Below are positions 7,698-16,001 of a stretch of 64,000 nt of DNA, piece by piece (position 1 is the stretch's first letter; each line of letters begins with the position of its first letter). The notes under the pieces are model-generated. The model was not told where the DNA came from, searched no databases, and saw nothing but the letters and a program-made list of their open reading frames with translations. The stretch is from contig JBOGDQ010000077.1 of the NCBI GenBank assembly GCA_050742975.1, positions 8,860 to 72,859 on the forward strand, read 5' to 3'. The position numbers were made by a program, and so were the translations under genes. Source of the DNA: JBDTGE01 sp050742975 (lineage in GTDB: Bacteria; Actinomycetota; Actinomycetes; Mycobacteriales; Jatrophihabitantaceae).

Positions 7698-10163
7698 GTG
7701 TCTGGAGCAGCCGGAACCCGCACCCGCCCGCCCGCGCGCAAGTCCCCGTCGCGCGGCGGTAAGGGGCGCGCCCACAGGTCGAACGCGATGGCGCCGCTTC
7801 GCGGGATCGGCCGCGCGATCGCCGCGACCTGGCGCGCCTTCGCGGCGCTGCTGGGCAGCCTGGCCCGCGCTGTCGGCCGCAACGCCGCGACCGCCCGGGA
7901 ACTGGATGCGGCGCACCGCCGCGACGGTGCCGCGCTCGGAGTCCTGGCCTTCGGCCTGATCAGCGTCATGGCGATCTGGTTCTCGGCTGCCGGCCCGATC
8001 GGCCGGGCCCTCACCGCCGCCTGCCGCTTCGTGGGCGGAAACGGCGCGGTGCTGCTGCCGATCGTCCTGATCGCTGCCGGCGCGCACATGCTGCGCCAGG
8101 CACCCGAGCCCGGCTCGCGCGGGCGCGTCGTGGTCGGCAGCACCGCCGTCGCCATCTCGGTGCTGGGGCTGCTCGACCTCTGGGCCGGTTCACCGCACTC
8201 CGCACACGGTCACGCGCATGCCGGCGGCGTGCTCGGAGCGCTGGCCGCGCAGCCGCTGTCCAGCGGGCTGTCGGCGGGGATAGCGGTCCCGCTGTTGTTG
8301 CTGGTAGGCGCGTTCGGCATCCTGGTCGTCACCGCAACCCCGATCAGTGCGCTGGCCGGCTACGTCCGAGAACTCGTCACCGGACGGGTCAAGGGCGCGG
8401 TCGAGCAGGACGTCGAGGACGACGTCGATCCGGCGCCCCGCAGGCGTCGCGGGCGCAAGGTCGCGGACGCTGACACCGATACGGCCGACCTGTCCGCGCT
8501 CGCCGAGTCGCCAGAACTGGTCGGCGAGGTGGCGGCCGCCGGGCCCAAGCCCCGCAAGCCGCGCAAGCCGAGGGTGATCGAGGAGGACCTGCCACCGATC
8601 TCGCAGCCGATGCAGCTCGAGTTGTCCAACGGAGCCGGCATGTACACGCTGCCGTCGCTGAAGGATCTCGCGCAGGGCCCGGCGCACCTCGAGCACACCC
8701 GCGCGAACGACGAGGTGATCGCCGCGCTGACCCAGGTGTTCGCGGAGTTCGACGTCGACTGCGCGGTCACCGGGTTCAACCGGGGTCCGACGGTGACCCG
8801 CTACGAGGTCGAACTCGGCCCTGGCGTTAAGGTCGAGCGGATCACCAACCTGACCCGCAACATCGCGTACGCGGTCAAGAGCGCCGACGTCCGCATCCTG
8901 TCGCCGATCCCGGGCAAGAGCGGGGTCGGCGTCGAGATCCCGAACGCCGACCCCGAGATCGTGATGCTCGGCGACGTGCTGCGCTCGCCGGTCGCGCAGC
9001 GCGATCACCACCCGATGCTGGTCGCGCTCGGCAAGGACGTCGAGGGCGGTTTCGTCGTCGCCAACCTGACCAAGATGCCGCACCTGCTGGTCGCCGGCGC
9101 GACCGGCGCGGGCAAGTCGAGCTGCATCAACACGCTTATCCTCTCGGTCCTCACCCGCGCGACGCCGGACCAGGTGCGCATGGTGCTGATCGATCCCAAG
9201 CGGGTCGAGTTCGCGGGCTACCAGGGAATCCCGCACCTGGTCACGCCGGTGATCACGAATCCGAAGAAGGCCGCGGATGCCCTGCAGTGGGTCGTGCGCG
9301 AGATGGACATGCGCTACGAGGACATGGAGCACTCGGGCGTGCGGCACATCGACGACTTCAACAAGAAGGTCGTCAGCGGCGAGCTGGTCGCGCCCCCCGG
9401 TTCCGAGCGCATCTACAGCGCGTACCCCTACCTGCTGGTGATCATCGACGAGCTGGCGGACCTGATGATGGTCGCCCCGCGGGACGTCGAGGACGCGGTT
9501 GTCCGGATCACCCAGCTCGCCCGCGCGGCGGGGATCCACCTGGTCATCGCCACGCAGCGCCCGTCCGTCGACGTCGTGACCGGACTGATCAAGGCCAACG
9601 TCCCGTCGCGGCTGGGGTTCAAGACGTCTTCGGTCACCGACTCGCGCGTGATCCTCGACCAGCCCGGCTCGGAGAAGCTGCTCGGCAAGGGCGACGCGCT
9701 GTTCCTGCCGATGGGCGCCTCGAAGCCGGCCCGCATGCAGGGCGCATACGTCACCGACGCCGAGATCCGCTCGATCGTGGACCACTGCAAGTCGCAGCTG
9801 CAGCCGAGCTACCGCGAGGACGTCACCGCTCCGGCCGCGGTCAAGAAGGAGATCGACGAGGACATCGGCGACGATCTCGACCTGTTCCTCTCGGCCGTCG
9901 AGCTGGTGGTGTCGACCCAGTTCGGCTCGACCTCCATGCTGCAGCGCAAGCTGCGGGTCGGCTTCGCCAAGGCCGGACGACTGATGGACCTGATGGAGTC
10001 ACGCTCGATCGTCGGACCGTCCGAGGGATCCAAGGCTCGCGAGGTGCTAGTGCGGCCGGACGAGCTGGCCGGTCTCCTGTACACGCTGCGCAACGGCGGC
10101 AGTGCCGACGACCTGGTCGCATCCGACGAGGACGACGAGCACCCCAGCGCCGACGCCGTCTGA
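7698..10163 (+). CDS. ftsK: DNA translocase FtsK
   Basis: FtsK pumps chromosome ends through the closing septum and activates dif recombination. The 821-residue protein has a basic N-terminus, about four membrane segments (75-220), a charged/proline-rich linker (about 240-300) and the motor domain. Walker A GATGAGKSS lies near 466-474 and the Walker B region is LLVIIDELADLMMV. A C-terminal gamma winged helix (SAVELVVSTQFGSTSMLQRK to the end) reads KOPS-type sequences. Four rather than more membrane segments and a short linker are usual for actinobacteria. The GTG start is preceded by TAGTGT 6 nt upstream. A strong hairpin follows the gene. Confidence 0.95.
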   Translation: MSGAAGTRTRPPARKSPSRGGKGRAHRSNAMAPLRGIGRAIAATWRAFAALLGSLARAVGRNAATARELDAAHRRDGAALGVLAFGLISVMAIWFSAAGPIGRALTAACRFVGGNGAVLLPIVLIAAGAHMLRQAPEPGSRGRVVVGSTAVAISVLGLLDLWAGSPHSAHGHAHAGGVLGALAAQPLSSGLSAGIAVPLLLLVGAFGILVVTATPISALAGYVRELVTGRVKGAVEQDVEDDVDPAPRRRRGRKVADADTDTADLSALAESPELVGEVAAAGPKPRKPRKPRVIEEDLPPISQPMQLELSNGAGMYTLPSLKDLAQGPAHLEHTRANDEVIAALTQVFAEFDVDCAVTGFNRGPTVTRYEVELGPGVKVERITNLTRNIAYAVKSADVRILSPIPGKSGVGVEIPNADPEIVMLGDVLRSPVAQRDHHPMLVALGKDVEGGFVVANLTKMPHLLVAGATGAGKSSCINTLILSVLTRATPDQVRMVLIDPKRVEFAGYQGIPHLVTPVITNPKKAADALQWVVREMDMRYEDMEHSGVRHIDDFNKKVVSGELVAPPGSERIYSAYPYLLVIIDELADLMMVAPRDVEDAVVRITQLARAAGIHLVIATQRPSVDVVTGLIKANVPSRLGFKTSSVTDSRVILDQPGSEKLLGKGDALFLPMGASKPARMQGAYVTDAEIRSIVDHCKSQLQPSYREDVTAPAAVKKEIDEDIGDDLDLFLSAVELVVSTQFGSTSMLQRKLRVGFAKAGRLMDLMESRSIVGPSEGSKAREVLVRPDELAGLLYTLRNGGSADDLVASDEDDEHPSADAV

Positions 10164-10263
10164 CGTAGACGTGTGTGGCGAGGCTGCCGAGTCCGGCACG
10201 GCGTGTCGCCCGGCTCCGTCGCCACACGCTGTGCCCTCGTCAGGCGAAGTGTGCCCGGACATG

Positions 10264-10295
10264 CGAAGAGGGCGCCGTCTCCGGCGCCCTCTTCG
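10264..10295. terminator. Bidirectional hairpin between ftsK and a small convergent gene
   Basis: A perfect 13-bp GC-rich stem (CGAAGAGGGCGCC with its complement) encloses a 6-nt loop. There is no U-tract on either strand, as is common in actinobacterial terminators. It sits between the 3' ends of ftsK and the small gene at 10313-10483 and could serve both. Confidence 0.7.
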
Positions 10296-10312
10296 GGAGG
10301 TTCAGGTAGCGC

Positions 10313-10483
10313 TCAGTGCGCGCGGACAACTCGGTGTCGAGGCCGGTAGAACATCCGCAGCAGCGAGAGCGCGCGGCTACTCGCGCTGCGATGCCTGCCG
10401 ACGTATGCCTCGTCGTCGGCTACGACTACTGACGTCGACCCAGCGGTCCAGGGCCGAAAGTCGACGCGATCTGCAGTGGTCAC
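10313..10483 (-). CDS. Small protein of 56 residues with a very strong ribosome-binding site
   Basis: A GTG-initiated frame of 57 codons is preceded by GGAGGTGAT, a 9-nt match to the 3' end of 16S rRNA, with 5 nt before the start. A TAGCGT hexamer (10507-10512 on the minus strand) would give a leader of about 17 nt. The product begins VTTADRVDFRPW and ends in a basic segment, FYRPRHRVVRAH. It has no membrane helix or cysteines. I recognise no family. It lies downstream of argA on the same strand with its own promoter and ends at a strong hairpin. The signals for expression are better than for most genes in this window, but homology is untested. Confidence 0.6.
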   Translation of the reverse strand: MTTADRVDFRPWTAGSTSVVVADDEAYVGRHRSASSRALSLLRMFYRPRHRVVRAH

Positions 10484-10559
10484 GGTTAATCACCTCCGTG
10501 GTGCAGACGCTAGCTGCTGATGCGGCTGGGACACGTGAGGCGCGCGGTGTGTTGCGAGC

Positions 10560-11060
10560 CTAAAGATGCAGGAGCATCCGTGTGTTTCCGAGGGTGTTCG
10601 GCTTGACGTACTCCAGCCCGAGGAACTCCGCGACCCCCGGGTCGTACGAACGGCGCATCGCGTCGTAGGTGTCCGGGTCGACCGGCGTGCTCTCGATCGG
10701 GACGAACGCGTGCCGGCTGAAGAAGTCGGTGTGGAACGTCAGGGCGAACAGCCGGGACAGCCCGAGCTCACGGGCCGTCCCGATCAGCCCGTCCAGCAGC
10801 TGCTCGCCGATGCGGTGCTTGGTCTGGGTGGGGTGCACGGCCAACGTGCGAACCTCGCCGAGGTCCTGCCAGAGCACGTGCAGCGCGCCGCAGCCGACGA
10901 CGACCCCTTCCAGCTCGGCGACCAGGAAGTCCTGGACGTCCTCGTAGATCGTCACGAGTTCCTTCGCCAGCAGCTTGCGGCCGGACCCGGCGTAGATGTC
11001 GACGATGGACTTGATCGCGGGGACGTCGGGCGTACGGGCGCGACGGACGACGGGCAGCAC
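10560..11060 (-). CDS. argA: Amino-acid (glutamate) N-acetyltransferase, Rv2747 type
   Basis: This 166-residue GNAT protein is closely similar to mycobacterial Rv2747, the short stand-alone N-acetylglutamate synthase that starts arginine synthesis. Matching landmarks are VVRRARTPDVPAIK at the N-terminus, VVGCGALHVLWQDLGEVRT in the centre and SYDPGVAEFLGLEYVKPN near the end. I chose GTG 11060 because the family begins at VVRRAR and a TACGGT hexamer lies 7 nt upstream. The longer frame upstream reads through another putative small ORF. The position between ftsK and pgsA is conserved with M. tuberculosis. Confidence 0.88.
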   Translation of the reverse strand: MLPVVRRARTPDVPAIKSIVDIYAGSGRKLLAKELVTIYEDVQDFLVAELEGVVVGCGALHVLWQDLGEVRTLAVHPTQTKHRIGEQLLDGLIGTARELGLSRLFALTFHTDFFSRHAFVPIESTPVDPDTYDAMRRSYDPGVAEFLGLEYVKPNTLGNTRMLLHL

Positions 11061-11083
11061 GACCGAAACCGTATCGGGTCGCC

Positions 11084-11222
11084 TCAGCCGGTTGGCGGGT
11101 AGTCGAGAGTGATCGGGATGCCGGTGGCCTTCGCGAGGGCAGTGGCCAGCAGTTCGGAACCCGGAGAGCGCCGGGTCACTGCTCAGCGCGCGCGCCCGGA
11201 TCGTGACGGCCACTGCTCCCAC
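11084..11222 (-). pseudogene. Possible frameshifted small gene upstream of argA
   Basis: Two overlapping frames both show coding-like third-position GC. The first runs from GTG 11222 as GAVAVTIRARALSSDPALSG; the second runs in the next frame as SELLATALAKATGIPITLDY to a TGA at 11084-11086. Removing one G at about 11153-11155 would fuse them into one protein of about 45 residues. A TAGCGT hexamer lies 9 nt before the GTG. It may be a pseudogene, a sequencing error or a chance frame; I recognise no family. Confidence 0.35.
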
Positions 11223-11314
11223 ACCATCAAGACGCTACGGCGCGGCCGTTCCGCTGCACCGTGACAACCGCGGCGAGGACGCGGCGACGAATCGGGCCGC
11301 GCGCGCCACGCGGG

Positions 11315-11320
11315 TAACCT
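11315..11320 (+). promoter_or_regulatory. -10 element of a leaderless rimO promoter
   Basis: TAACCT lies 6 nt upstream of the rimO GTG at 11327 and there is no Shine-Dalgarno sequence. Confidence 0.5.
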
Positions 11321-11326
11321 GCTCAC

Positions 11327-12721
11327 GTGTCACCCGCCTCCCGCTCGGTCTCGCTCGTCACGCTCGGCTGTGCCCGTAACGAGGTCGACTCCGAGGAGCT
11401 CGCGGGGCGTCTGGGAGCCGGCGGCTGGGCGCTGACCGACGCCGAAGACGCCGACGTGGTGGTGATCAACACCTGCGGCTTCATCGACTCGGCCAAGAAG
11501 GACTCGATCGACACCGTGCTGGCCGCAGCGGACTCGGGCAGGAAGGTCGTCGCGGTCGGCTGCCTGGCCGAGCGGTACGGGCAGGAGCTGGCAACATCGC
11601 TGCCCGAGGCTGCCGCGGTGCTCGGCTTCGACTCGTACGCCGACATCGCGGAGCGATTGGACGACGTCGCGGCCGGCCGCCCGATCGCTCCGCACACGCC
11701 CCGGGACCGCCGCAACCTGCTCCCGGTCTCCCCCGTGCAGCGCCCGGCGGCCGTCGCTGACGTCGCGATACCCGGGCATGCCTGGCTGCCCTCCGGGACG
11801 GCCCGCACGCGGCTGGACGACGCGCCGACGGCGTACCTCAAGCTCGCGTCCGGGTGCGACCGCCGCTGCTCGTTCTGCGCGATCCCGTCCTTTCGCGGCT
11901 CGTTCGTGTCCCGGCCTCCGGCCGACGTGCTGGCCGAGGCGCGGTGGCTGTCCGAATCCGGCGCGCGCGAACTCGTGCTGGTCAGTGAGAACTCGACGTC
12001 GTACGGCAAGGACCTCGGAGACCTTCGCGCGCTGGAGAGGCTGCTGCCCGAACTCGCCGCCGTCGACGGTGTCGAGCGGATCCGGGTGTCCTACCTGCAG
12101 CCGGCCGAGCTGCGCCCGTCGCTGGTGGAGGCGCTGGCGACGACGCCGGGTGTTGCCCCGTACTTCGACCTGTCCTTCCAGCATGCCAGCCCGGCCGTGC
12201 TGCGCCGGATGAAGCGGTTCGGCTCGACGGAGGCGTTCCTGGATCTGCTCGCGTCGGTGCGGGCGTTCGTACCGGACGCGGGCGCACGCAGCAACGTCAT
12301 CGTCGGCTTCCCCGGCGAGAGCGAGGCTGACGTCGCCGAGCTGGAGCGGTTCCTCACCGAGGCGCGGCTGGACGTCGTCGGGGTGTTCGGCTACTCCGAC
12401 GAGGACGGCACCGCCGCGGCCGCCTTCGACGGCAAGCTCGACGCGGACGAGATCGCGGGACGGGTGGAGCGGGTCACCTCACTGGCCGACGAGCTGATCG
12501 CGCAGCGGGCCGAGGACCGCGTCGGCACCCGCGTCGAGGTGCTCGTCGAGCAGATCGGCGATGAGGTGAGCGGCCGCGCGATGCATCAGGGCCCGGACGT
12601 CGACGGCACCACCGCACTGCACGGGACCGAGGGCGTCCGGCGCGGCGAGATCGTGCCGGCGTTCGTCACCGGCACCGAGGGTGTCGACCTCGTCGCCGAT
12701 GCGAACGGTGCGCCGTGGTGA
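11327..12721 (+). CDS. rimO: Ribosomal protein uS12 methylthiotransferase RimO
   Basis: RimO adds a methylthio group to the conserved aspartate of ribosomal protein S12. The 464-residue protein has the N-terminal UPF0004 domain with three cluster-binding cysteines (TLGCAR, INTCGF, AVGCLAE), the radical-SAM motif C177-x3-C181-x2-C184 (SGCDRRCSFC) and a C-terminal TRAM domain. It differs from MiaB (27598) in its S12-type core (YLKLASGCDRRCSFCAIPSF). Its stop overlaps the pgsA start. M. tuberculosis lacks rimO at this position, so this gene separates the window from the mycobacterial arrangement. Confidence 0.93.
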   Translation: MSPASRSVSLVTLGCARNEVDSEELAGRLGAGGWALTDAEDADVVVINTCGFIDSAKKDSIDTVLAAADSGRKVVAVGCLAERYGQELATSLPEAAAVLGFDSYADIAERLDDVAAGRPIAPHTPRDRRNLLPVSPVQRPAAVADVAIPGHAWLPSGTARTRLDDAPTAYLKLASGCDRRCSFCAIPSFRGSFVSRPPADVLAEARWLSESGARELVLVSENSTSYGKDLGDLRALERLLPELAAVDGVERIRVSYLQPAELRPSLVEALATTPGVAPYFDLSFQHASPAVLRRMKRFGSTEAFLDLLASVRAFVPDAGARSNVIVGFPGESEADVAELERFLTEARLDVVGVFGYSDEDGTAAAAFDGKLDADEIAGRVERVTSLADELIAQRAEDRVGTRVEVLVEQIGDEVSGRAMHQGPDVDGTTALHGTEGVRRGEIVPAFVTGTEGVDLVADANGAPW

Positions 12722-13338
12722 GGCAGCCACGCCAGGTGGCCGACGATCCGATCGCCGACCCGCCCAGCGACGTCTCGGCGTGGAACGTGGCCAACGCGCT
12801 CACCGTGTTCCGGCTGCTGCTAGTCCCGGTGTTCGTCATCGCGCTGTTCCACGGCGGCGGGCACCTGGACGGCTGGCGGGTAGCCGCGTGGGGCGTGTTC
12901 GCGATCGCGTCGATAACCGACCGCTTCGACGGGGACATCGCCCGCAGGCGGGGGCTGGTGACGGAGTTCGGCAAGCTGGCCGATCCGATCGCCGACAAGG
13001 CCCTGATCGGTGCTGCGCTGATCGGCCTGTCCGTCCTGCACGACCTCGCGTGGTGGATCACGGTGGTCATCGTCGTCCGCGAGGTCGGCGTCACGCTGCT
13101 GCGGTTCTGGGTGATCCGGCACGGGGTGATCGCGGCCAGCCGCGGGGGCAAGGTCAAGACCCTGCTCCAGGCCGTCGCGATCGGGCTGTACGTGCTGCCG
13201 CTCACCGGCTGGCTGCACGACGTCGCGGTGGCGATCATGTACGTGGCGATCGTGATCACGCTGGTGACTGGAGCGGACTACGTCGGGCGGGCGATCAGGT
13301 TGCGGCGTGTCGGGCGTACCGAGCGGGCGGCCGTGTAG
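12715..13338 (+). CDS. pgsA: CDP-diacylglycerol-glycerol-3-phosphate 3-phosphatidyltransferase
   Basis: This 207-residue integral membrane enzyme of the CDP-alcohol phosphatidyltransferase family makes phosphatidylglycerophosphate. The catalytic motif D-x2-D-G-x2-A-R-x8-G-x3-D-x3-D is complete (DRFDGDIARRRG ... FGKLADPIAD). About six hydrophobic helices follow a polar N-terminus. GTG 12715 or GTG 12718 both overlap the end of rimO, so translation is coupled. clgR follows, the same order as Rv2746c-Rv2745c; the cinA gene found here in several other actinobacteria is absent. Confidence 0.9.
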   Translation: MVRQPRQVADDPIADPPSDVSAWNVANALTVFRLLLVPVFVIALFHGGGHLDGWRVAAWGVFAIASITDRFDGDIARRRGLVTEFGKLADPIADKALIGAALIGLSVLHDLAWWITVVIVVREVGVTLLRFWVIRHGVIAASRGGKVKTLLQAVAIGLYVLPLTGWLHDVAVAIMYVAIVITLVTGADYVGRAIRLRRVGRTERAAV

Positions 13339-13395
13339 CGCCGGGTGCCCAGCGGCACCGGGCGGAATGCGGCCGGACTGGCCGGGCGTTACGTT

Positions 13396-13406
13396 CGCCG
13401 AGAGCG
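13396..13406. promoter_or_regulatory. Candidate ClgR operator upstream of clgR
   Basis: CGCCGAGAGCG fits the core CGCYNANRGCG described for actinobacterial ClgR binding sites. It lies about 98 bp upstream of the clgR start, between pgsA and clgR, where autoregulation would be expected. The outer A/T positions of the motif are only partly matched. Confidence 0.5.
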
Positions 13407-13503
13407 GACGCACCCGCTCGATCACACGCCGGTCAGCGTCGACCGGTATCGTGAATCTTCTAATCGAGATCGTTACCGCGCCGATAGAGGAGGGGTGGAC
13501 CAG

Positions 13504-13866
13504 ATGCCAGTGCTTCGTCAAGTGGTCGGCGACACCCTTCGCGGCGTGCGGCTGCGCCAGCGTCGCACCCTCCGCGAGATCTCGGCCAGTGCGCGGGTGA
13601 GCCTCGGTTATCTGTCCGAGGTCGAGCGCGGCCAGAAGGAACCGTCGTCTGAGTTGCTCGCCGCGATTTGCCGGGCCCTGGACGTCGAGCTGTCCGAGCT
13701 GTTCCAGGAGGTCAGCAACACGCTGCGCCGCGAGGAGAAGCTGACGTTCGCCGGACGTATCGCGGCCATCCCCGGAGCGGGTTCGGCCCGCATCTCGGTC
13801 GCCCCCAACATCGCCTCCAGCGTCGACTCGGCCGGTCCGCAGGTGCGCGCGCACGTCGCAGCCTGA
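13504..13866 (+). CDS. clgR: ClgR, transcriptional regulator of Clp proteases
   Basis: This 120-residue protein has a Cro/CI-type helix-turn-helix at about residues 17-68 (RTLREISASARVSLGYLSEV, then ERGQKEPSSELLAAI). The sequence and the position after pgsA match ClgR, which activates clpP/clpC and stress genes in actinobacteria and is degraded by Clp. The C-terminus ends in VRAHVAA; an Ala-Ala end is compatible with ClpXP recognition. I chose ATG 13504 because AGGAGGGG (13488-13495) lies at suitable spacing; GTG 13495 would overlap that site. A candidate ClgR operator lies upstream. Confidence 0.88.
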   Translation: MPVLRQVVGDTLRGVRLRQRRTLREISASARVSLGYLSEVERGQKEPSSELLAAICRALDVELSELFQEVSNTLRREEKLTFAGRIAAIPGAGSARISVAPNIASSVDSAGPQVRAHVAA

Positions 13867-13950
13867 GCCTTCCCCGACCACTCTGGTCACACCCGTCACG
13901 TTCTGGCCCGCCACGCCGCGCGGCGCGGACGTCTCGGCCGAAGCCGGTTG

Positions 13951-13956
13951 TACGTT
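13951..13956 (+). promoter_or_regulatory. -10 element of a leaderless tetR promoter
   Basis: TACGTT lies 6 nt upstream of ATG 13963. This spacing decides the start in favour of 13963 over an upstream TTG. Confidence 0.5.
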
Positions 13957-13962
13957 GCCGGT

Positions 13963-14640
13963 ATGACCGCCCCTCGGGACCCGCTCTTCGACACCTTGTT
14001 CCGCTCCACCGCGGCGATGCCGTCGATCGCGTCGGCCGCGCCGGTACGCGAGGCGGGTACCCGATCCCGCGCGGGCAACGCGATGAGCCGCACCCGGGTT
14101 GCGCTGCTGGACGGCGCCCGCCGAGCGGTCGAGGTCAGCGGTACCAAGATCACGATGGCCCAGGTGGCCGCTGCCGCCGGGGTCGCGAAGGCCACGCTGT
14201 ACAACCACTTCCGCACGCGCGAGGCCGTGCTCGCCGCGCTCCTCGAGGACGAGGTCACCGCGCTCGTCGCCCAGCTTCGTGACCAGCCTCTTGCCGAGGC
14301 GCTCGGTGCGGCGGCGAACGCGCTCGCACAGCATCCGCTGCTGCACACACTGGCGCGCCTCGAGCCGGCGACGCTGACCCGCATCGGCCGCATCGACATC
14401 GCCAAGCCGGGCTGGCGGGCGGCGCGGGCCGGTGTCGCGGAGGCACTCGCCCGCGACGGCCGCGGTGGCGCGGACACCGTGCTGCGCTGGCTCGCGTCCT
14501 ACGTCGTGACGCCGGCGACCGAGTTGGCGGTGACCCAGGATCTCGCCGTCGTGCTGGCCGGGCTGCCGGGTGCGCCTGCCGGGGTTAGCGCAGCCGCGCC
14601 GGTCAGCTCGCCGGACGGGACCGCCGCCCGGTCGGCGTGA
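13963..14640 (+). CDS. TetR family transcriptional regulator
   Basis: The 225-residue protein has a TetR helix-turn-helix near residues 60-95 (KITMAQVAAAAGVAKATLYN, then HFRTREAVLAALLE). The DNA-binding domain is preceded by an unusually long N-terminal extension of about 45 residues. The ligand-binding half is divergent and gives no hint of the effector; the tail is Ala/Ser-rich. The gene lies between clgR and a PspA-like gene, where mycobacteria carry Rv2744c-Rv2742c envelope-stress genes. Control of the neighbouring gene is possible but unproven. The start choice rests on a TACGTT hexamer 6 nt upstream. Confidence 0.85.
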   Translation: MTAPRDPLFDTLFRSTAAMPSIASAAPVREAGTRSRAGNAMSRTRVALLDGARRAVEVSGTKITMAQVAAAAGVAKATLYNHFRTREAVLAALLEDEVTALVAQLRDQPLAEALGAAANALAQHPLLHTLARLEPATLTRIGRIDIAKPGWRAARAGVAEALARDGRGGADTVLRWLASYVVTPATELAVTQDLAVVLAGLPGAPAGVSAAAPVSSPDGTAARSA

Positions 14641-14671
14641 TCCGAGGGGCCGCAGCTGCTGGACCGCCAAC

Positions 14672-14677
14672 TATGGT
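14672..14677 (+). promoter_or_regulatory. -10 element of a leaderless promoter for the PspA-like gene
   Basis: TATGGT lies 6 nt before GTG 14684 and no Shine-Dalgarno sequence is present, which supports that GTG as the start. Confidence 0.5.
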
Positions 14678-14683
14678 GCAGGC

Positions 14684-15235
14684 GTGATGCTCTGGCGCTC
14701 GATGCGCAACAAGATCGACGGGAGCACCCGATCAAGGCGCGATGCGGCCGAGACCGATCCGCGATCGGCGGTGCTGCACGCGATCGCACAGACCAGGCAG
14801 CAGCAGGACAGGCTTGCGGCCGACTCCGGGGCGGTATTCGTCAAGCGGGCCGAGATCGAGCGCGCGCTCCGGGAGCAGCAGCTCGTGCTGTCCGGGGCCG
14901 CGGACCAGATCCGGCAGGCGATGGCGGTCGCGCAGACCGCGGCGGACGGGGCGCGCGCGGACGGGGGAGTGGATCCCGCGCCCTACGAGCTGACCGCGCA
15001 GGGCCTGCGGGACCAGCTTGAGGTTGTCGAGGCGTCGATCGCGCAACTCGAGCCGCTCCGCGCCGGGGCGCAGGCCAACCTGACGAACGCCCGGGTTTTG
15101 CTGCGGCAGAACGCGGCATCGCTCGACCGGGCCCTGCGCGCCGAGGTGCAGCTGCTGGGACGGCTGGACCGGCTGGAGCGGCAACGCATCATCGCGCAGG
15201 CGCGGCGTCGGCATCCCGGATCGGCTGACAGGTAG
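14684..15235 (+). CDS. PspA/IM30-like coiled-coil protein (shortened)
   Basis: The 183-residue product is almost entirely alpha-helical coiled coil, with regular heptads from about residue 30 to 175 and no membrane segment. Composition and position after clgR resemble the PspA (35-kDa antigen) neighbourhood of mycobacteria, where PspA binds the inner membrane under envelope stress and is induced by ClgR. It is shorter than PspA (about 220-270 residues), and I do not see a clear PspA signature, so the assignment rests on context and fold type. Its last 47 bp overlap the convergent nei gene. Confidence 0.6.
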   Translation: MMLWRSMRNKIDGSTRSRRDAAETDPRSAVLHAIAQTRQQQDRLAADSGAVFVKRAEIERALREQQLVLSGAADQIRQAMAVAQTAADGARADGGVDPAPYELTAQGLRDQLEVVEASIAQLEPLRAGAQANLTNARVLLRQNAASLDRALRAEVQLLGRLDRLERQRIIAQARRRHPGSADR

Positions 15236-16001
15236 GGCACCAGTAGGTGCTGCGCTGACGCAGCGGAGGGCCCTGCTCGGTGCGGCGGATGAGTGTCCGG
15301 CAGCGCAGGCAGGGCTGATCCTGGCGCTCGTACACCCAGTGCTGCCGGCCGCGGGCGAGAAAGCCCGTCGTCGACTGCTCGGGATGCTCGCGATTGGCCG
15401 TCAGCAGCCGATGCGCGGTCGCGACCACGCGGTCAAGCCGGGCCACCGCCCCGGCCGCCGCCCACGGGTTGAGCTGCTCGATGAACAGGACCTCGCACTT
15501 GTAGAGGTTGCCGATCCCGGCCACGGCCCGTTGATCGAGTAGCGCCTCGCCGATGGCGCGGCCCGGGTCGAGCAGCAGCCGGCGCACGGCCTCGGTGGCG
15601 TCCCAGTCGGGTCCGAGCAGGTCCGGCCCGAGATGCCCGACCAGCTCGTTCTCGCGGCCGGTCGGCACCACGGCGAGGTCGTGGACGCGGTACCCGGTGG
15701 CCAGCCACTCGGCGTTTCCCAGCTGAGCCCTGATCAGGTGCGCGGGATGCCCGTGCGGCCGCTTCCCGGCGCGGCACAGGTACCAGCTGCCGTCCATCCT
15801 CAGGTGCGAGTGCAGGGTCAGCTCGTCGTCGAGGCGCACCAGCAGGTGCTTGCCGCGGGCGAGCACGTCCAGAACCCGGTACCCGCGCAGGTCCGTCGTG
15901 GCGAGCTGCGGCACGCGCAGGTCGGCGGTCGTGAGCTCGTGCCCGCGCAACGCCTGTCCGAGCCGCCGCGCCGTGAGCCAGACGGTGTCGCCCTCGGGCA
16001 T
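15189..16001 (-). CDS. nei: Fpg/Nei family DNA glycosylase/AP lyase (endonuclease VIII type)
   Basis: This 270-residue bifunctional glycosylase removes oxidised pyrimidines and nicks the abasic site. The N-terminus MPEGDTV supplies the catalytic Pro2 and Glu3 with the Nei-type PEGD. The helix-two-turn-helix contains AVAGIGNLYKCEVLF. A C-terminal zinc finger (CLRC ... CPTC) closes the protein before a short Ala-rich tail. Its ATG shares one base with the lhr stop, so the two form an operon, as Rv3296-Rv3297 do in M. tuberculosis. The 3' end overlaps the PspA-like gene. Confidence 0.93.
   Translation of the reverse strand: MPEGDTVWLTARRLGQALRGHELTTADLRVPQLATTDLRGYRVLDVLARGKHLLVRLDDELTLHSHLRMDGSWYLCRAGKRPHGHPAHLIRAQLGNAEWLATGYRVHDLAVVPTGRENELVGHLGPDLLGPDWDATEAVRRLLLDPGRAIGEALLDQRAVAGIGNLYKCEVLFIEQLNPWAAAGAVARLDRVVATAHRLLTANREHPEQSTTGFLARGRQHWVYERQDQPCLRCRTLIRRTEQGPPLRQRSTYWCPTCQPIRDADAAPAR

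Noticed and set aside
10164..10559. tRNA or other structured RNA downstream of ftsK
   Set aside because: No cloverleaf or T-loop sequence is present; the hairpin and a well-signalled small ORF explain the region.
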